Assembly (NCBI RefSeq): GCF_937919355.1
Contig: NZ_CALFSA010000090.1
Coordinates: forward strand, 1-17,640
DNA length: 17,640 bases
Origin: an uncultured Methanofollis sp.
GTDB taxonomy: Archaea; Halobacteriota; Methanomicrobia; Methanomicrobiales; Methanofollaceae
Reading direction: 5' to 3'
In this document: positions 1 to 5,482 of the stretch, one piece after another
Position numbering within the stretch: the first letter of the stretch is position 1
Layout of the letters: every line of letters starts with the position of its first letter
Notes under the pieces: generated by a model
What the model saw: the letters and a program-made list of their open reading frames with translations, nothing else
What the model was told of the DNA's origin: nothing
The model's database searches: none
Position numbers and translations under genes: made by a program

Positions 1-282
1 GGTGTTCCGGTTCTTCTGTGTGTAGGTACAGTTCTCCCCGCACACCCCGGAGACTGTCACGTTCCTGACGGCGAGGGGCACCCTCTCCCCGAGCATCCCC
101 GGTTCCCAGAAGGAGTATTCACTCGTGTTGACGAGGGTGACGGTCTCCCGGTAGGCATCGCCTCCGGGAAGCACCGTCACCGTCGATTCCAGGGCCGCGG
201 CTGCAGGTGCCAGCAGGATTACAAGTGCAAGACAGAGAGCAACGCCTGCTCGGTGGCGTCGATCTCGATCGGGGGTGGGCAT
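1..282 (-). CDS. Secreted or membrane-anchored protein of unknown function, 3' end outside the window
   Basis: Only the first 94 codons are present; the frame stays open to position 1. The product starts MPTPDRDRRHRAG, a basic n-region, followed by a hydrophobic core (about residues 14-25) and an Ala-rich end (AAAA, 27-30) before LES, which reads as a Sec signal peptide. The exported part begins with a beta-rich stretch and has two cysteines (C81, C85). The ATG lies inside thrC, overlapping it by 64 nt, and is preceded at 6 nt by GGTGAT, a good match to the anti-Shine-Dalgarno end of archaeal 16S rRNA. That match is the reason for choosing this start. No other in-frame start lies before the hydrophobic core. 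I do not recognise a family. The overlap implies translation coupled to thrC on the same transcript. Confidence 0.72.
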   Translation of the reverse strand, partial: MPTPDRDRRHRAGVALCLALVILLAPAAAALESTVTVLPGGDAYRETVTLVNTSEYSFWEPGMLGERVPLAVRNVTVSGVCGENCTYTQKNRNT

Positions 283-1424
283 TGCTTGATCACCGTTTCG
301 GGGTCCTTGAGGAGGTGGCCGGTCACGACGCAGACGATCCGCTCGTCGGGGTCGATCGCCCCTTCCTCAGCGAGTTTCTTGATCCCGGCAACCGACGCCG
401 CCGAGGCCGGTTCGACGCCGATCCCCTCCATACGTGCAAGGTCACGCTGCATGGCCAGGATTTCCTCGTCTGTCACCGAGGCCGCAGTGCCGCCCGTCTC
501 CCTGATGGCGACGAGGGCTTTCTCGCCGTTCACCGGTGCGCCGATCCTGATAGCGGTCGCCACAGTCTCCGGGTGCTCGTCCGGCACGACCTCCTTGAGG
601 TTGCCCTGGATCGCCTGCACAAGAGGCTGCGAACCTGCGGCCTGGATGCCGGTCATCATCGGCATGCGGTCGATGAAGCCAAGGGCTTCGAGTTCGCGCA
701 GACCCTTGTACACCGCCGAGATGTTCCCGGCGTTCCCGACCGGCAGGACGATCCTCTCGGGCACGTCGCCGAGCTGGTCGACAGACTCGAAGCCGATGGT
801 CTTCTGCCCCTCTAGCCTGTACGGGTTCACCGAGTTCAGGAGGTAGATCCCGTGCTTCACGCAGAGTTCGCGAACCAGAGCGAGGGCCACGTCGAAGTTG
901 TCGCGGACCGCGATCACCTTGGCGCCGTGCATCAACGCCTGGGCGACCTTGCCAAGGGCGACCTTCCCTGCCGGGAGGAGGACGACAGCCGGGATGCCGG
1001 CCTTCGCGGCGTACACAGCAAGGCTTGCCGAGGTGTTGCCGGTGCTCGCGCAGGCCACGCTCTTCATGCCGAGCTGGAGGGCCATCGAGACGCCGACTGT
1101 CATGCCCCGGTCCTTGAAGGAACCGCTTGGGTTCATGCCCTCGTGTTTGGCATAGAGGTGGGGGAGGCCAAGTTCTTTTCCGAGTCTCTCAAGGTGGTAC
1201 AGAGGTGTTCCGCCTTCATGGAGGGTGACCGGCTTGATATTGACCGGCAGGAGTTCCCGGTAGCGCCAGACCGAGAGGGGGCGCTGTTCCCACTCTTTCT
1301 TCGTCACATTGATTGCGTCAAGGTCGTAGTTGACGGTGAGCAGGTGCCCGCATTTTTTGCAGGTATAGATGATCTCGCCGGGCGCGTATTCGGCACCGCA
1401 GTGGATGCACGAGAGACGGTACAT
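219..1424 (-). CDS. thrC: Threonine synthase
   Basis: A 401-residue PLP enzyme converting O-phosphohomoserine to threonine in the cytoplasm. The N-terminus carries a zinc-ribbon-like CxxC pair (C6/C9 and C22/C25), common in archaeal threonine synthases. The PLP lysine is K104 in NPSGSFKDRG, and the CASTGNTSAS segment (about 124-133) and LPVGNAGN (about 228-235) are the usual PLP phosphate- and ring-contacting loops. The length is normal for the family. Start ATG 1424 has no clear ribosome-binding site, but a TATA-like TTTTATCTA lies about 27 bp upstream, which suggests a leaderless message. It lies 40 nt after the DUF457 gene and overlaps the start of the secreted-protein gene downstream. Cysteate synthase is a paralogue in some methanogens, but the motifs and zinc ribbon fit threonine synthase better. 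Confidence 0.93.
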   Translation of the reverse strand: MYRLSCIHCGAEYAPGEIIYTCKKCGHLLTVNYDLDAINVTKKEWEQRPLSVWRYRELLPVNIKPVTLHEGGTPLYHLERLGKELGLPHLYAKHEGMNPSGSFKDRGMTVGVSMALQLGMKSVACASTGNTSASLAVYAAKAGIPAVVLLPAGKVALGKVAQALMHGAKVIAVRDNFDVALALVRELCVKHGIYLLNSVNPYRLEGQKTIGFESVDQLGDVPERIVLPVGNAGNISAVYKGLRELEALGFIDRMPMMTGIQAAGSQPLVQAIQGNLKEVVPDEHPETVATAIRIGAPVNGEKALVAIRETGGTAASVTDEEILAMQRDLARMEGIGVEPASAASVAGIKKLAEEGAIDPDERIVCVVTGHLLKDPETVIKQCPPPIEIDATEQALLSVLHL

Positions 1425-1446
1425 AGAAATGAATAGGTTGTCTGGG

Positions 1447-1455
1447 TAGATAAAA
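1447..1455 (-). promoter_or_regulatory. TATA-like box of thrC, leaderless promoter
   Basis: On the minus strand TTTTATCTA is centred about 27 bp before the thrC ATG. That is the archaeal TATA-to-start distance, so transcription would begin at or next to the start codon. No Shine-Dalgarno sequence is seen in the gap. The assignment rests on pattern and spacing only. Confidence 0.4.
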
Positions 1456-1464
1456 TTCGGGACT

Positions 1465-2178
1465 CTACCGCCCTATCCGGGCGGTGATGAGGAAGAGGCA
1501 CCAGAGAAGACAGGCTGCAACGGCGCCTGTCCAGGGGTAGAAGTCGGCCGGCACCAGTCCTACCGGCCCCGCGGCCGCAAGGCCGAAGGCCACGGCGCAC
1601 ATTGAGGCCGCATAGACTGTGGGCCTCAGGTCGCCACTGCCGGTGACAATCTTCCCTTTCGTCCTGTGGTCAGAGAGGGGAAAGAACCAGGCCACACCGC
1701 TCCTCGTGCACGAGTCTTCGAGGAGGTGGCCGACTGCCCCGCCGAGGAACCCGAGGAGGAAGCCGGTGAAGCCGGTGTCCCAGGGGATCGCGAAGACGAT
1801 GGCCCCGATTGCCCATGCATAGAAGCCGAGGAGGGCCGTCATCAGCACGACGCCGATGAGGGAGTGGAGGACGCCGCGGTGACGGGGCATGCCCCTCTCC
1901 CCGCAGAGGATGATGAAGGGGAGGGAGATCGGGTAGTAGATCAGGTACCGGATACCGTAGCCGAAGACCGGGAGGATGAGAAGTCTCTTCCCTCTTGCGC
2001 CCGGTATACGGGTGTGGAAGATCGCCGAGTCGTTTGCGTCGGCGTCAGGGGCGAGGGCCCCGATGAAGACGCCGAAGATGGCGGCGATCAACCAGGCCGG
2101 GTGGATGGACCAGAGCCAGGGAGCGAGCACGACGGCCGCGGTTGCGAGGCTGATGGTGATGTGTTCATTACCATTCAT
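1465..2178 (-). CDS. YdjM/DUF457-type membrane-bound putative metal-dependent hydrolase
   Basis: A 237-residue integral membrane protein with several hydrophobic segments. It shows the set of polar residues that marks the YdjM/DUF457 (LexA-binding, inner-membrane putative hydrolase) family: H6 near the N-terminus, PDAD (D45, D47), RHRGVLHS (H100, H105) and GHLLEDSCT (H151, D155), followed by a GVAWFFPLS-like stretch. These His/Asp residues are likely metal ligands at the membrane face. The substrate is unknown, and a role in DNA damage should not be assumed for the archaeal member. The ATG lies inside the end of the upstream carbon-nitrogen hydrolase gene (11-nt overlap), so the two are translationally coupled. 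It is the last gene of the marC operon before thrC. Confidence 0.82.
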   Translation of the reverse strand: MNGNEHITISLATAAVVLAPWLWSIHPAWLIAAIFGVFIGALAPDADANDSAIFHTRIPGARGKRLLILPVFGYGIRYLIYYPISLPFIILCGERGMPRHRGVLHSLIGVVLMTALLGFYAWAIGAIVFAIPWDTGFTGFLLGFLGGAVGHLLEDSCTRSGVAWFFPLSDHRTKGKIVTGSGDLRPTVYAASMCAVAFGLAAAGPVGLVPADFYPWTGAVAACLLWCLFLITARIGR

Positions 2179-2917
2179 GAGTGTTCTTCCATGCAGTGTA
2201 TAGGTGGGGCCGCCGGTCTTTCATGACCGGGAGGGCCACACGCATCGCTGAAATTTTTGTGAGGTCGATCTCGGCGAGGACGAGGTCACCTCTCTCTTCT
2301 CCGACGAGTTCCCCGTCCGGACCGGCGATACAGGACCCGGCCCCGGCGTTCGCGCCGGCGACATAATATTCCCCGTCGAGGGCCCGCGCCCGCACGAGGA
2401 GGTCCCACTGGGAGAGGCGCACCGCCGGCCATGCGGCCGGGACAAGGACGCAGTCAACCCCGCATGCGGCATAGTGGGTGAAGAGTGCGGGGAACCTGAG
2501 GTCGTAGCAGATCGCGAGGGCGAACCTGGCGCCCCCGGCCTCGAAAGTCGCCGGTGTGGTGCCGGGCGTGCAGGCCCTGTCCTCACCGTCAGGGGAGAAG
2601 AGGTGGACCTTTGCATAACTCGCGGCGATCCTCCCCTCCGGGCTGATCACATAGGCCATGTTCCGCGGCCTGACATAGCCCTCGTAGCACGACCCGACGA
2701 CCCAGATGCCATGCTCAACGGCGGTCCTGAAGAGGGCCGGGAGGATGTGGGGCTCGGCCCGCGGCTCCGTTGCCGACCACCCGGTCGCGAACTGCTCCGG
2801 GAGGAGGAGGAGGTCGGCCCCGGCGGCCCGCGCCTCTCCAGCGAGTTTGCCGGCCAGGGCAAGACCGTCTGCGACCGTGGCAGGAGGCGCCGCCATGCCA
2901 GCACAGCAGACCTTCAC
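2168..2917 (-). CDS. Carbon-nitrogen hydrolase (nitrilase superfamily, Nit2/omega-amidase-like)
   Basis: A 249-residue cytoplasmic amidase of the nitrilase superfamily. The Glu-Lys-Cys catalytic triad is visible: E41 in LLLLPEQF, K103 in YAKVHLFSPDGEDR and C137 in AICYDLRFP. The CYDLRFP form of the nucleophile loop is typical of the branch containing omega-amidase (Nit2) and related small-amide hydrolases. The substrate cannot be fixed from sequence. The start is GTG 2917, whose bases overlap the marC stop as GTGA, a classic coupled junction. The length is normal for the family (about 250-280 residues). The product has no signal peptide and should act in the cytosol, although both flanking genes encode membrane proteins. 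Confidence 0.88.
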   Translation of the reverse strand: MKVCCAGMAAPPATVADGLALAGKLAGEARAAGADLLLLPEQFATGWSATEPRAEPHILPALFRTAVEHGIWVVGSCYEGYVRPRNMAYVISPEGRIAASYAKVHLFSPDGEDRACTPGTTPATFEAGGARFALAICYDLRFPALFTHYAACGVDCVLVPAAWPAVRLSQWDLLVRARALDGEYYVAGANAGAGSCIAGPDGELVGEERGDLVLAEIDLTKISAMRVALPVMKDRRPHLYTAWKNTHEW

Positions 2918-3570
2918 GCCCCCACCCCCGCCAGGATGGGGAAGGCCGCCTTGATCCCGGTGATCACGAACTGGACGGCGATGGCGATGAGCATCATACC
3001 CATCAACCTGTTCACGGCGCGGTACTCCCGTTGCCCAACATGGCGCATGATCCTCTCTGAGTTCGTGAGCATCAGGTAGGTGATCCCGATCGCAATGAGG
3101 ATCGCCCCGATGACGACGGCGATCCCGACGGGGTGACTGGAGGTCGCCCCGTTGGTGAGCACGATCGCCGTCGTGATGGCCCCCGGTCCTGCGATCATCG
3201 GGATTGCGAGGGGCATCACACCGATGTCGTCGGCGTCCTGGCTCTCATACTTCTCGGTCGCCGAGATCTTCGTCCTCGAAGTCTTCGCCTGGACCATCTC
3301 CATGCCGATGCCGAAGAGGAGGAACCCGCCCGCGATCCTGAAGGCTTCCAGGGTGATCCCGAAGAGTTGCAGGATCAGGCCGCCGGCGATCGCGAAGATG
3401 AGGAGGACGGCGAGGGCGTACGTGCATGCTACCCTCGCCACCGATCGTCTCTGGTTCTCTTCCATCCCTTCGGTCAGGGAGACATAGAGGAGCGTCGCTG
3501 CCAGGGGGTTGATGACGATGATAATGGAGGATACGCTGAGCAGTACAAAACTCAGCATGTCGCCGCTCAT
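2914..3570 (-). CDS. MarC family integral membrane protein
   Basis: A 218-residue multipass membrane protein with about six hydrophobic helices. The N-terminal INPLAATLLYVSLTEG and the GPGAITTAIVL segment near the middle are hallmarks of the MarC/UPF0056 family. The transport role is unproven: the E. coli namesake was once linked to multiple antibiotic resistance and later shown not to be. A hydrophilic stretch between helices 3 and 4 (about residues 92-115, with KTSRTKIS) is the cytoplasmic loop. It is the first gene of the marC-amidase-DUF457 operon. ATG 3570 lacks a ribosome-binding site, but a TATA-like element sits about 25 bp upstream, consistent with a leaderless transcript. Confidence 0.88.
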   Translation of the reverse strand: MSGDMLSFVLLSVSSIIIVINPLAATLLYVSLTEGMEENQRRSVARVACTYALAVLLIFAIAGGLILQLFGITLEAFRIAGGFLLFGIGMEMVQAKTSRTKISATEKYESQDADDIGVMPLAIPMIAGPGAITTAIVLTNGATSSHPVGIAVVIGAILIAIGITYLMLTNSERIMRHVGQREYRAVNRLMGMMLIAIAVQFVITGIKAAFPILAGVGA

Positions 3571-3591
3571 GGAGAAAGCTAGGTGCTATCC

Positions 3592-3598
3592 AGTATAA
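3592..3598 (-). promoter_or_regulatory. TATA-like box of marC operon
   Basis: The minus strand reads TTATACT here, centred about 25 bp before the marC ATG. That places the expected transcription start at the start codon. It is the only AT-rich element in the otherwise GC-rich upstream sequence. Confidence 0.35.
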
Positions 3599-3774
3599 TG
3601 CCTTTCGAGGGAGCGCTATGATATTGTGGAAGAAGAAGGAACAACATCTTCCTCAGAACCGGTTCGGGATCGGGGGAGAGGCAATTTGGGAAGGAGATGT
3701 ACTGGTTCTCTCAAGGTCGCCATCACTCCTATCCTCCATCTCAATGTGGGGGAAGACGGGATCAGTATCTCGCG

Positions 3775-3831
3775 CCGGGGGACTACTCGAAAGCCTGGCG
3801 GCTTTCTCGAACTCGCTGGCGCTCGTTCCCC
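3775..3831 (+). repeat. Inverted-repeat copy A
   Basis: This arm runs from CCGGGGG to CGTTCCCC. It contains the hairpin GAAAGCC-TGGC-GGCTTTC followed by TCTCGAACTCGCT and CGCTCGTT. Its reverse complement matches 3915-3973 with a few substitutions and one small gap. Confidence 0.75.
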
Positions 3832-3914
3832 GCTCGGGATAGGGGGTAAGATGGCAATCTCCCTCCTCAGAACCTCCGTTCGATCTTCCCCGGTCCTATC
3901 CTAATAATGGGGGT

Positions 3915-3973
3915 CCGGGGGCAACGAGCGATAGCGAGTTCGAGAAAACCGTAGGTTTTCGAGGAGCCCCCGG
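3915..3973 (-). repeat. Inverted-repeat copy B
   Basis: This arm has a perfect 8-bp terminal inverted repeat of its own (CCGGGGGC at 3915-3922 and GCCCCCGG at 3966-3973). It also has an internal hairpin, GAAAACC-GTA-GGTTTTC (3944-3960). The hairpin stem differs from copy A by a paired A-T to G-C change, so base pairing is preserved between the copies. Confidence 0.75.
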
Positions 3974-4115
3974 CGAGCTGCATGGGGAAGGCGGTGTGCT
4001 GCCCCCTCAGAATTTCAAAGCGCTCTCCCGATCCGATCCCCGAATCTCACTCTCCGGAGATCCGCAAAAGAAACCGCGAAGAAGAAAAAAACCGTACCCG
4101 AAGAACAGATGAGGA

Positions 4116-4140
4116 AAAGAAAAACCGGGAAGATCCCGGT
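4116..4140 (-). terminator. Intrinsic-type terminator of the rpl7ae-ndk operon
   Basis: On the minus strand, five bases after the ndk stop, there is a perfect 7-bp stem ACCGGGA / TCCCGGT with a 3-nt loop, followed directly by TTTTTCTTTT. A second T-run lies about 25 bp further on (near 4084-4091). A U-tract is the archaeal termination signal, and here a strong hairpin accompanies it. Confidence 0.85.
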
Positions 4141-4144
4141 ATAT

Positions 4145-4594
4145 TCACTCGTACAGAACCGGTTCGTCGATCCTGGCGTAGGAGATGAGTTCGTCGTCAG
4201 AGAAGTGGATTGCAATCTCGCGTGCGGCGCTCTCGTCGGAGTCCGAGGCGTGGATGACGTTCTTGCCGGTCTCCATGCCGAAGTCTCCCCTGATGGTCCC
4301 GGGTGCGGCCTCGGCCGGGTTGGTTGCCCCGACGAGCTTCCTGACGATCGCAACGGCACCCTTGCCTTCCCAGACCATGGTGAGCACAGGGCCGCTCATG
4401 ACGTACTCCTTGAGGGAGGGGAAGAAGGGCTTTTTGACGTGCTCGGCGTAGTGCTCCATGACCTTCTCCTCAGAGAGCATGGTGAGCCGCGCCGCCACAA
4501 GCTTGAGGCCCTTGGCTTCGAGCCTGGAGATGACCGCGCCGATGATGCCGCGCTGGACACCGTCGGGCTTGATCATCACGAAGGTCCTGTCCAT
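4145..4594 (-). CDS. ndk: Nucleoside diphosphate kinase
   Basis: A 149-residue enzyme that transfers the gamma phosphate of ATP to nucleoside diphosphates through a phospho-histidine. The N-terminal TFVMIKPDGVQRG is the family signature, and the C-terminal half keeps the NVIHASDS segment, whose His is the phospho-acceptor in the family. A GTG nine bases upstream (4603) would add three residues, but the GGAG ribosome-binding sequence directly abuts it. The same GGAG lies 8 nt before ATG 4594, so ATG 4594 is chosen, and it gives the usual family length. The gene follows rpl24e by 5 nt and is last in the ribosomal operon, ended by a strong terminator. In several euryarchaea infB comes next; here it does not. 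Confidence 0.95.
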   Translation of the reverse strand: MDRTFVMIKPDGVQRGIIGAVISRLEAKGLKLVAARLTMLSEEKVMEHYAEHVKKPFFPSLKEYVMSGPVLTMVWEGKGAVAIVRKLVGATNPAEAAPGTIRGDFGMETGKNVIHASDSDESAAREIAIHFSDDELISYARIDEPVLYE

Positions 4595-4599
4595 CGGTT

Positions 4600-4791
4600 T
4601 CACTCCTTGCCGCGGGCCTTACGGCCGGCCTCGGTCCAGGCGACCTTACGAGGGACACGCCCGAGCTTCAGGTTCTTCTGGCACTTCGTGGAGCAGAAGT
4701 AGAAGAGAGCCCCGTCCTTCCGGACAAAGAGTCTCCCCGTCCCCGGCTCCATCGTCTTGCCGCAGAAACTGCACTTGTACGTCTCTACCAT
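4600..4791 (-). CDS. rpl24e: Large ribosomal subunit protein eL24
   Basis: A 63-residue ribosomal protein with a zinc-ribbon: C7/C10 (KCSFCGKTMEPGTG) and C33/C37 (FYFCSTKCQKN), followed by a basic tail (KLGRVPRKVAWTEAGRKARGKE region). The length and pattern are those of archaeal L24e. It lies 2 nt after rps28e, within the rpl7ae-rps28e-rpl24e-ndk operon, and the end of rps28e supplies a GAGG ribosome-binding sequence. It is a component of the 50S subunit. Confidence 0.96.
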   Translation of the reverse strand: MVETYKCSFCGKTMEPGTGRLFVRKDGALFYFCSTKCQKNLKLGRVPRKVAWTEAGRKARGKE

Positions 4792-4793
4792 CC

Positions 4794-5000
4794 TTACCGC
4801 CTCGAAAGCTTCTTCGCTTCGCGCTCGGTCTCGAGGAGCATCAGGATGTCACCCTCGCGGATAGGGCCGACGGTGTTGCGGGTGATGATCCGGCCCTTGT
4901 TGTTACCTTCAAGGATCCGGCACTTCACCTGCATGGCCTCGCCGTGCATCCCGGTGCTGCCGATGACTTCAATGACCTCTGCGGGTGTTCCATCTGCCAT
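4794..5000 (-). CDS. rps28e: Small ribosomal subunit protein eS28
   Basis: A 68-residue protein with the OB-fold sequence of S28e: EVIEVIGSTGMHGEAMQVKC, then NTVGPIREGDILMLLETERE and a basic LSRR end. GPIREGDIL and LLETEREA are diagnostic of the family. It lies 14 nt after rpl7ae with an AGGGGG ribosome-binding sequence in the gap, and is followed 2 nt later by rpl24e. Being an operon partner of L7Ae is standard for euryarchaea. Confidence 0.96.
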   Translation of the reverse strand: MADGTPAEVIEVIGSTGMHGEAMQVKCRILEGNNKGRIITRNTVGPIREGDILMLLETEREAKKLSRR

Positions 5001-5014
5001 TCAGAAAACCCCCT

Positions 5015-5383
5015 TCACGCGCGCAGTTCGCTGATCTGCTTCACGATCTCGTCCACGGCTTCCTTTGCCTTACCCGACTTGACGATCGCCGCTGCAGCTG
5101 ACCCTACATTGAGGCCAGATGCTGCGCCGATCTCGTTCTGCTTGTTGATGAAGATGTATGGGATCTTCTTCTCGTCGCAGAGCGGGGCAAGGTGCATGAC
5201 GATCTCTTCGGGCTCGACGTCGGCACCGATGAGCACGAGCTGGGCAGTGCCACGCTCAATGCACTTGGTGGCCTCGTTCGACCCCTTCTTGATCTTCCCG
5301 GTGTCGCGGGCGATTTCGAGCGATTCAAGTGCTTTGTTCTGGATCTCTTCCGGAACTTCATAGTTGACGTATTTCTTTGCCAT
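5015..5383 (-). CDS. rpl7ae: Ribosomal protein L7Ae (eL8), K-turn RNA-binding protein
   Basis: A 122-residue archaeal L7Ae. The RNA-contacting segment KKGSNEATKCIERGTAQLV (about residues 32-51) and the hydrophobic loop region near the C-terminal AASGLNVGSAAAAIV match the family. In archaea the protein binds kink-turns in 23S rRNA, box C/D and H/ACA guide RNAs, and RNase P RNA. ATG 5383 is preceded by GAGGTGA at 3-nt spacing. The leader just upstream contains a K-turn-like element of the kind the protein itself binds, which suggests self-regulation of the four-gene operon. The length and gene order are normal. Confidence 0.97.
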   Translation of the reverse strand: MAKKYVNYEVPEEIQNKALESLEIARDTGKIKKGSNEATKCIERGTAQLVLIGADVEPEEIVMHLAPLCDEKKIPYIFINKQNEIGAASGLNVGSAAAAIVKSGKAKEAVDEIVKQISELRA

Positions 5384-5440
5384 AACTCACCTCATTCAGG
5401 AGCGTAGTTTCTCCTTCATCAATCATCAGTCGTGATTGAG
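5384..5440 (-). promoter_or_regulatory. K-turn-like / box C-D-like element and ribosome-binding site in the rpl7ae leader
   Basis: In the mRNA sense a stem AGGAG (5415-5411) / CUCCU (5402-5398) with an 8-nt loop is flanked on both sides by GA (5417-5416 and 5397-5396), which gives tandem sheared G-A pairs. A U precedes the first GA, as in classical kink-turns. Box C words UGAUGA occur twice (5428-5423, 5421-5416), and box D CUGA at 5399-5396. GAGGUGA, the ribosome-binding site (5393-5387), begins 2 nt after the second GA. The outer stem is weak in my pairing. UCAAUCA (5439-5433) can alternatively pair with UGAUUGA (5425-5419). Confidence 0.6.
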
Positions 5441-5465
5441 CAACCATATCAATTCTACAGGGAAA

Positions 5466-5482
5466 CTGATAAACCTTCCTTC
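5466..5482 (-). promoter_or_regulatory. Probable promoter of the rpl7ae operon
   Basis: The minus strand has TTTATCAG (5473-5466) preceded by purine-rich GAAGGAAGG, which resembles BRE plus TATA. The expected transcript start near 5445 would give a ~60-nt leader containing the whole K-turn-like element. An alternative TATA-like CTATATAC lies slightly upstream, inside the end of the DUF2298 gene. Confidence 0.4.

Larger units (their letters stand above)
3775..3973. mobile_element. Candidate MITE-like element with ~58-bp terminal inverted repeats
   Basis: The two arms (3775-3831 and 3915-3973) are inverted copies of one another, so the whole has the shape of a ~199-bp miniature inverted-repeat element. 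It begins CCGGGGG and ends GCCCCCGG. The 83-bp centre has no coding potential. No convincing target-site duplication is seen: the left flank ends CGCG and the right flank begins CGAG. The arms could instead be two independent insertions of a short palindromic repeat. Confidence 0.45.
3571..4144. other. 574-bp gene-free interval between ndk and marC
   Basis: I see no credible gene here; the open frames are short and look like neither protein strand. It contains the marC promoter, a MITE-like inverted-repeat unit at 3775-3973, the ndk terminator at its left edge, and short recurrent words. CCTCAGAACC occurs at 3651 and 3865, with CCTCAGAA again at 4005. TCCTATCCT occurs at 3727 and 3894, in both cases ahead of a CCGGGGG motif. 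The words suggest a degenerated, duplicated mobile-element remnant rather than a gene. Confidence 0.6.

Noticed and set aside
207..846. Plus-strand open frames opposite thrC
   Set aside because: High-GC antisense shadows; the minus-strand frame encodes an intact threonine synthase.
3618..3842. 74-codon plus-strand open frame between marC and ndk
   Set aside because: It runs through repeat copy A, and the sequence is a translation of repeat DNA; no initiation signal and no family resemblance.
3775..3973. CRISPR-like array
   Set aside because: Only two copies, in opposite orientation, with no regular direct repeats or spacers and no cas gene in the window.
4595..4603. GTG start for ndk, overlapping the rpl24e stop
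   Set aside because: The ribosome-binding GGAG abuts that GTG with no spacing, whereas ATG 4594 has 8 nt and gives the normal length.
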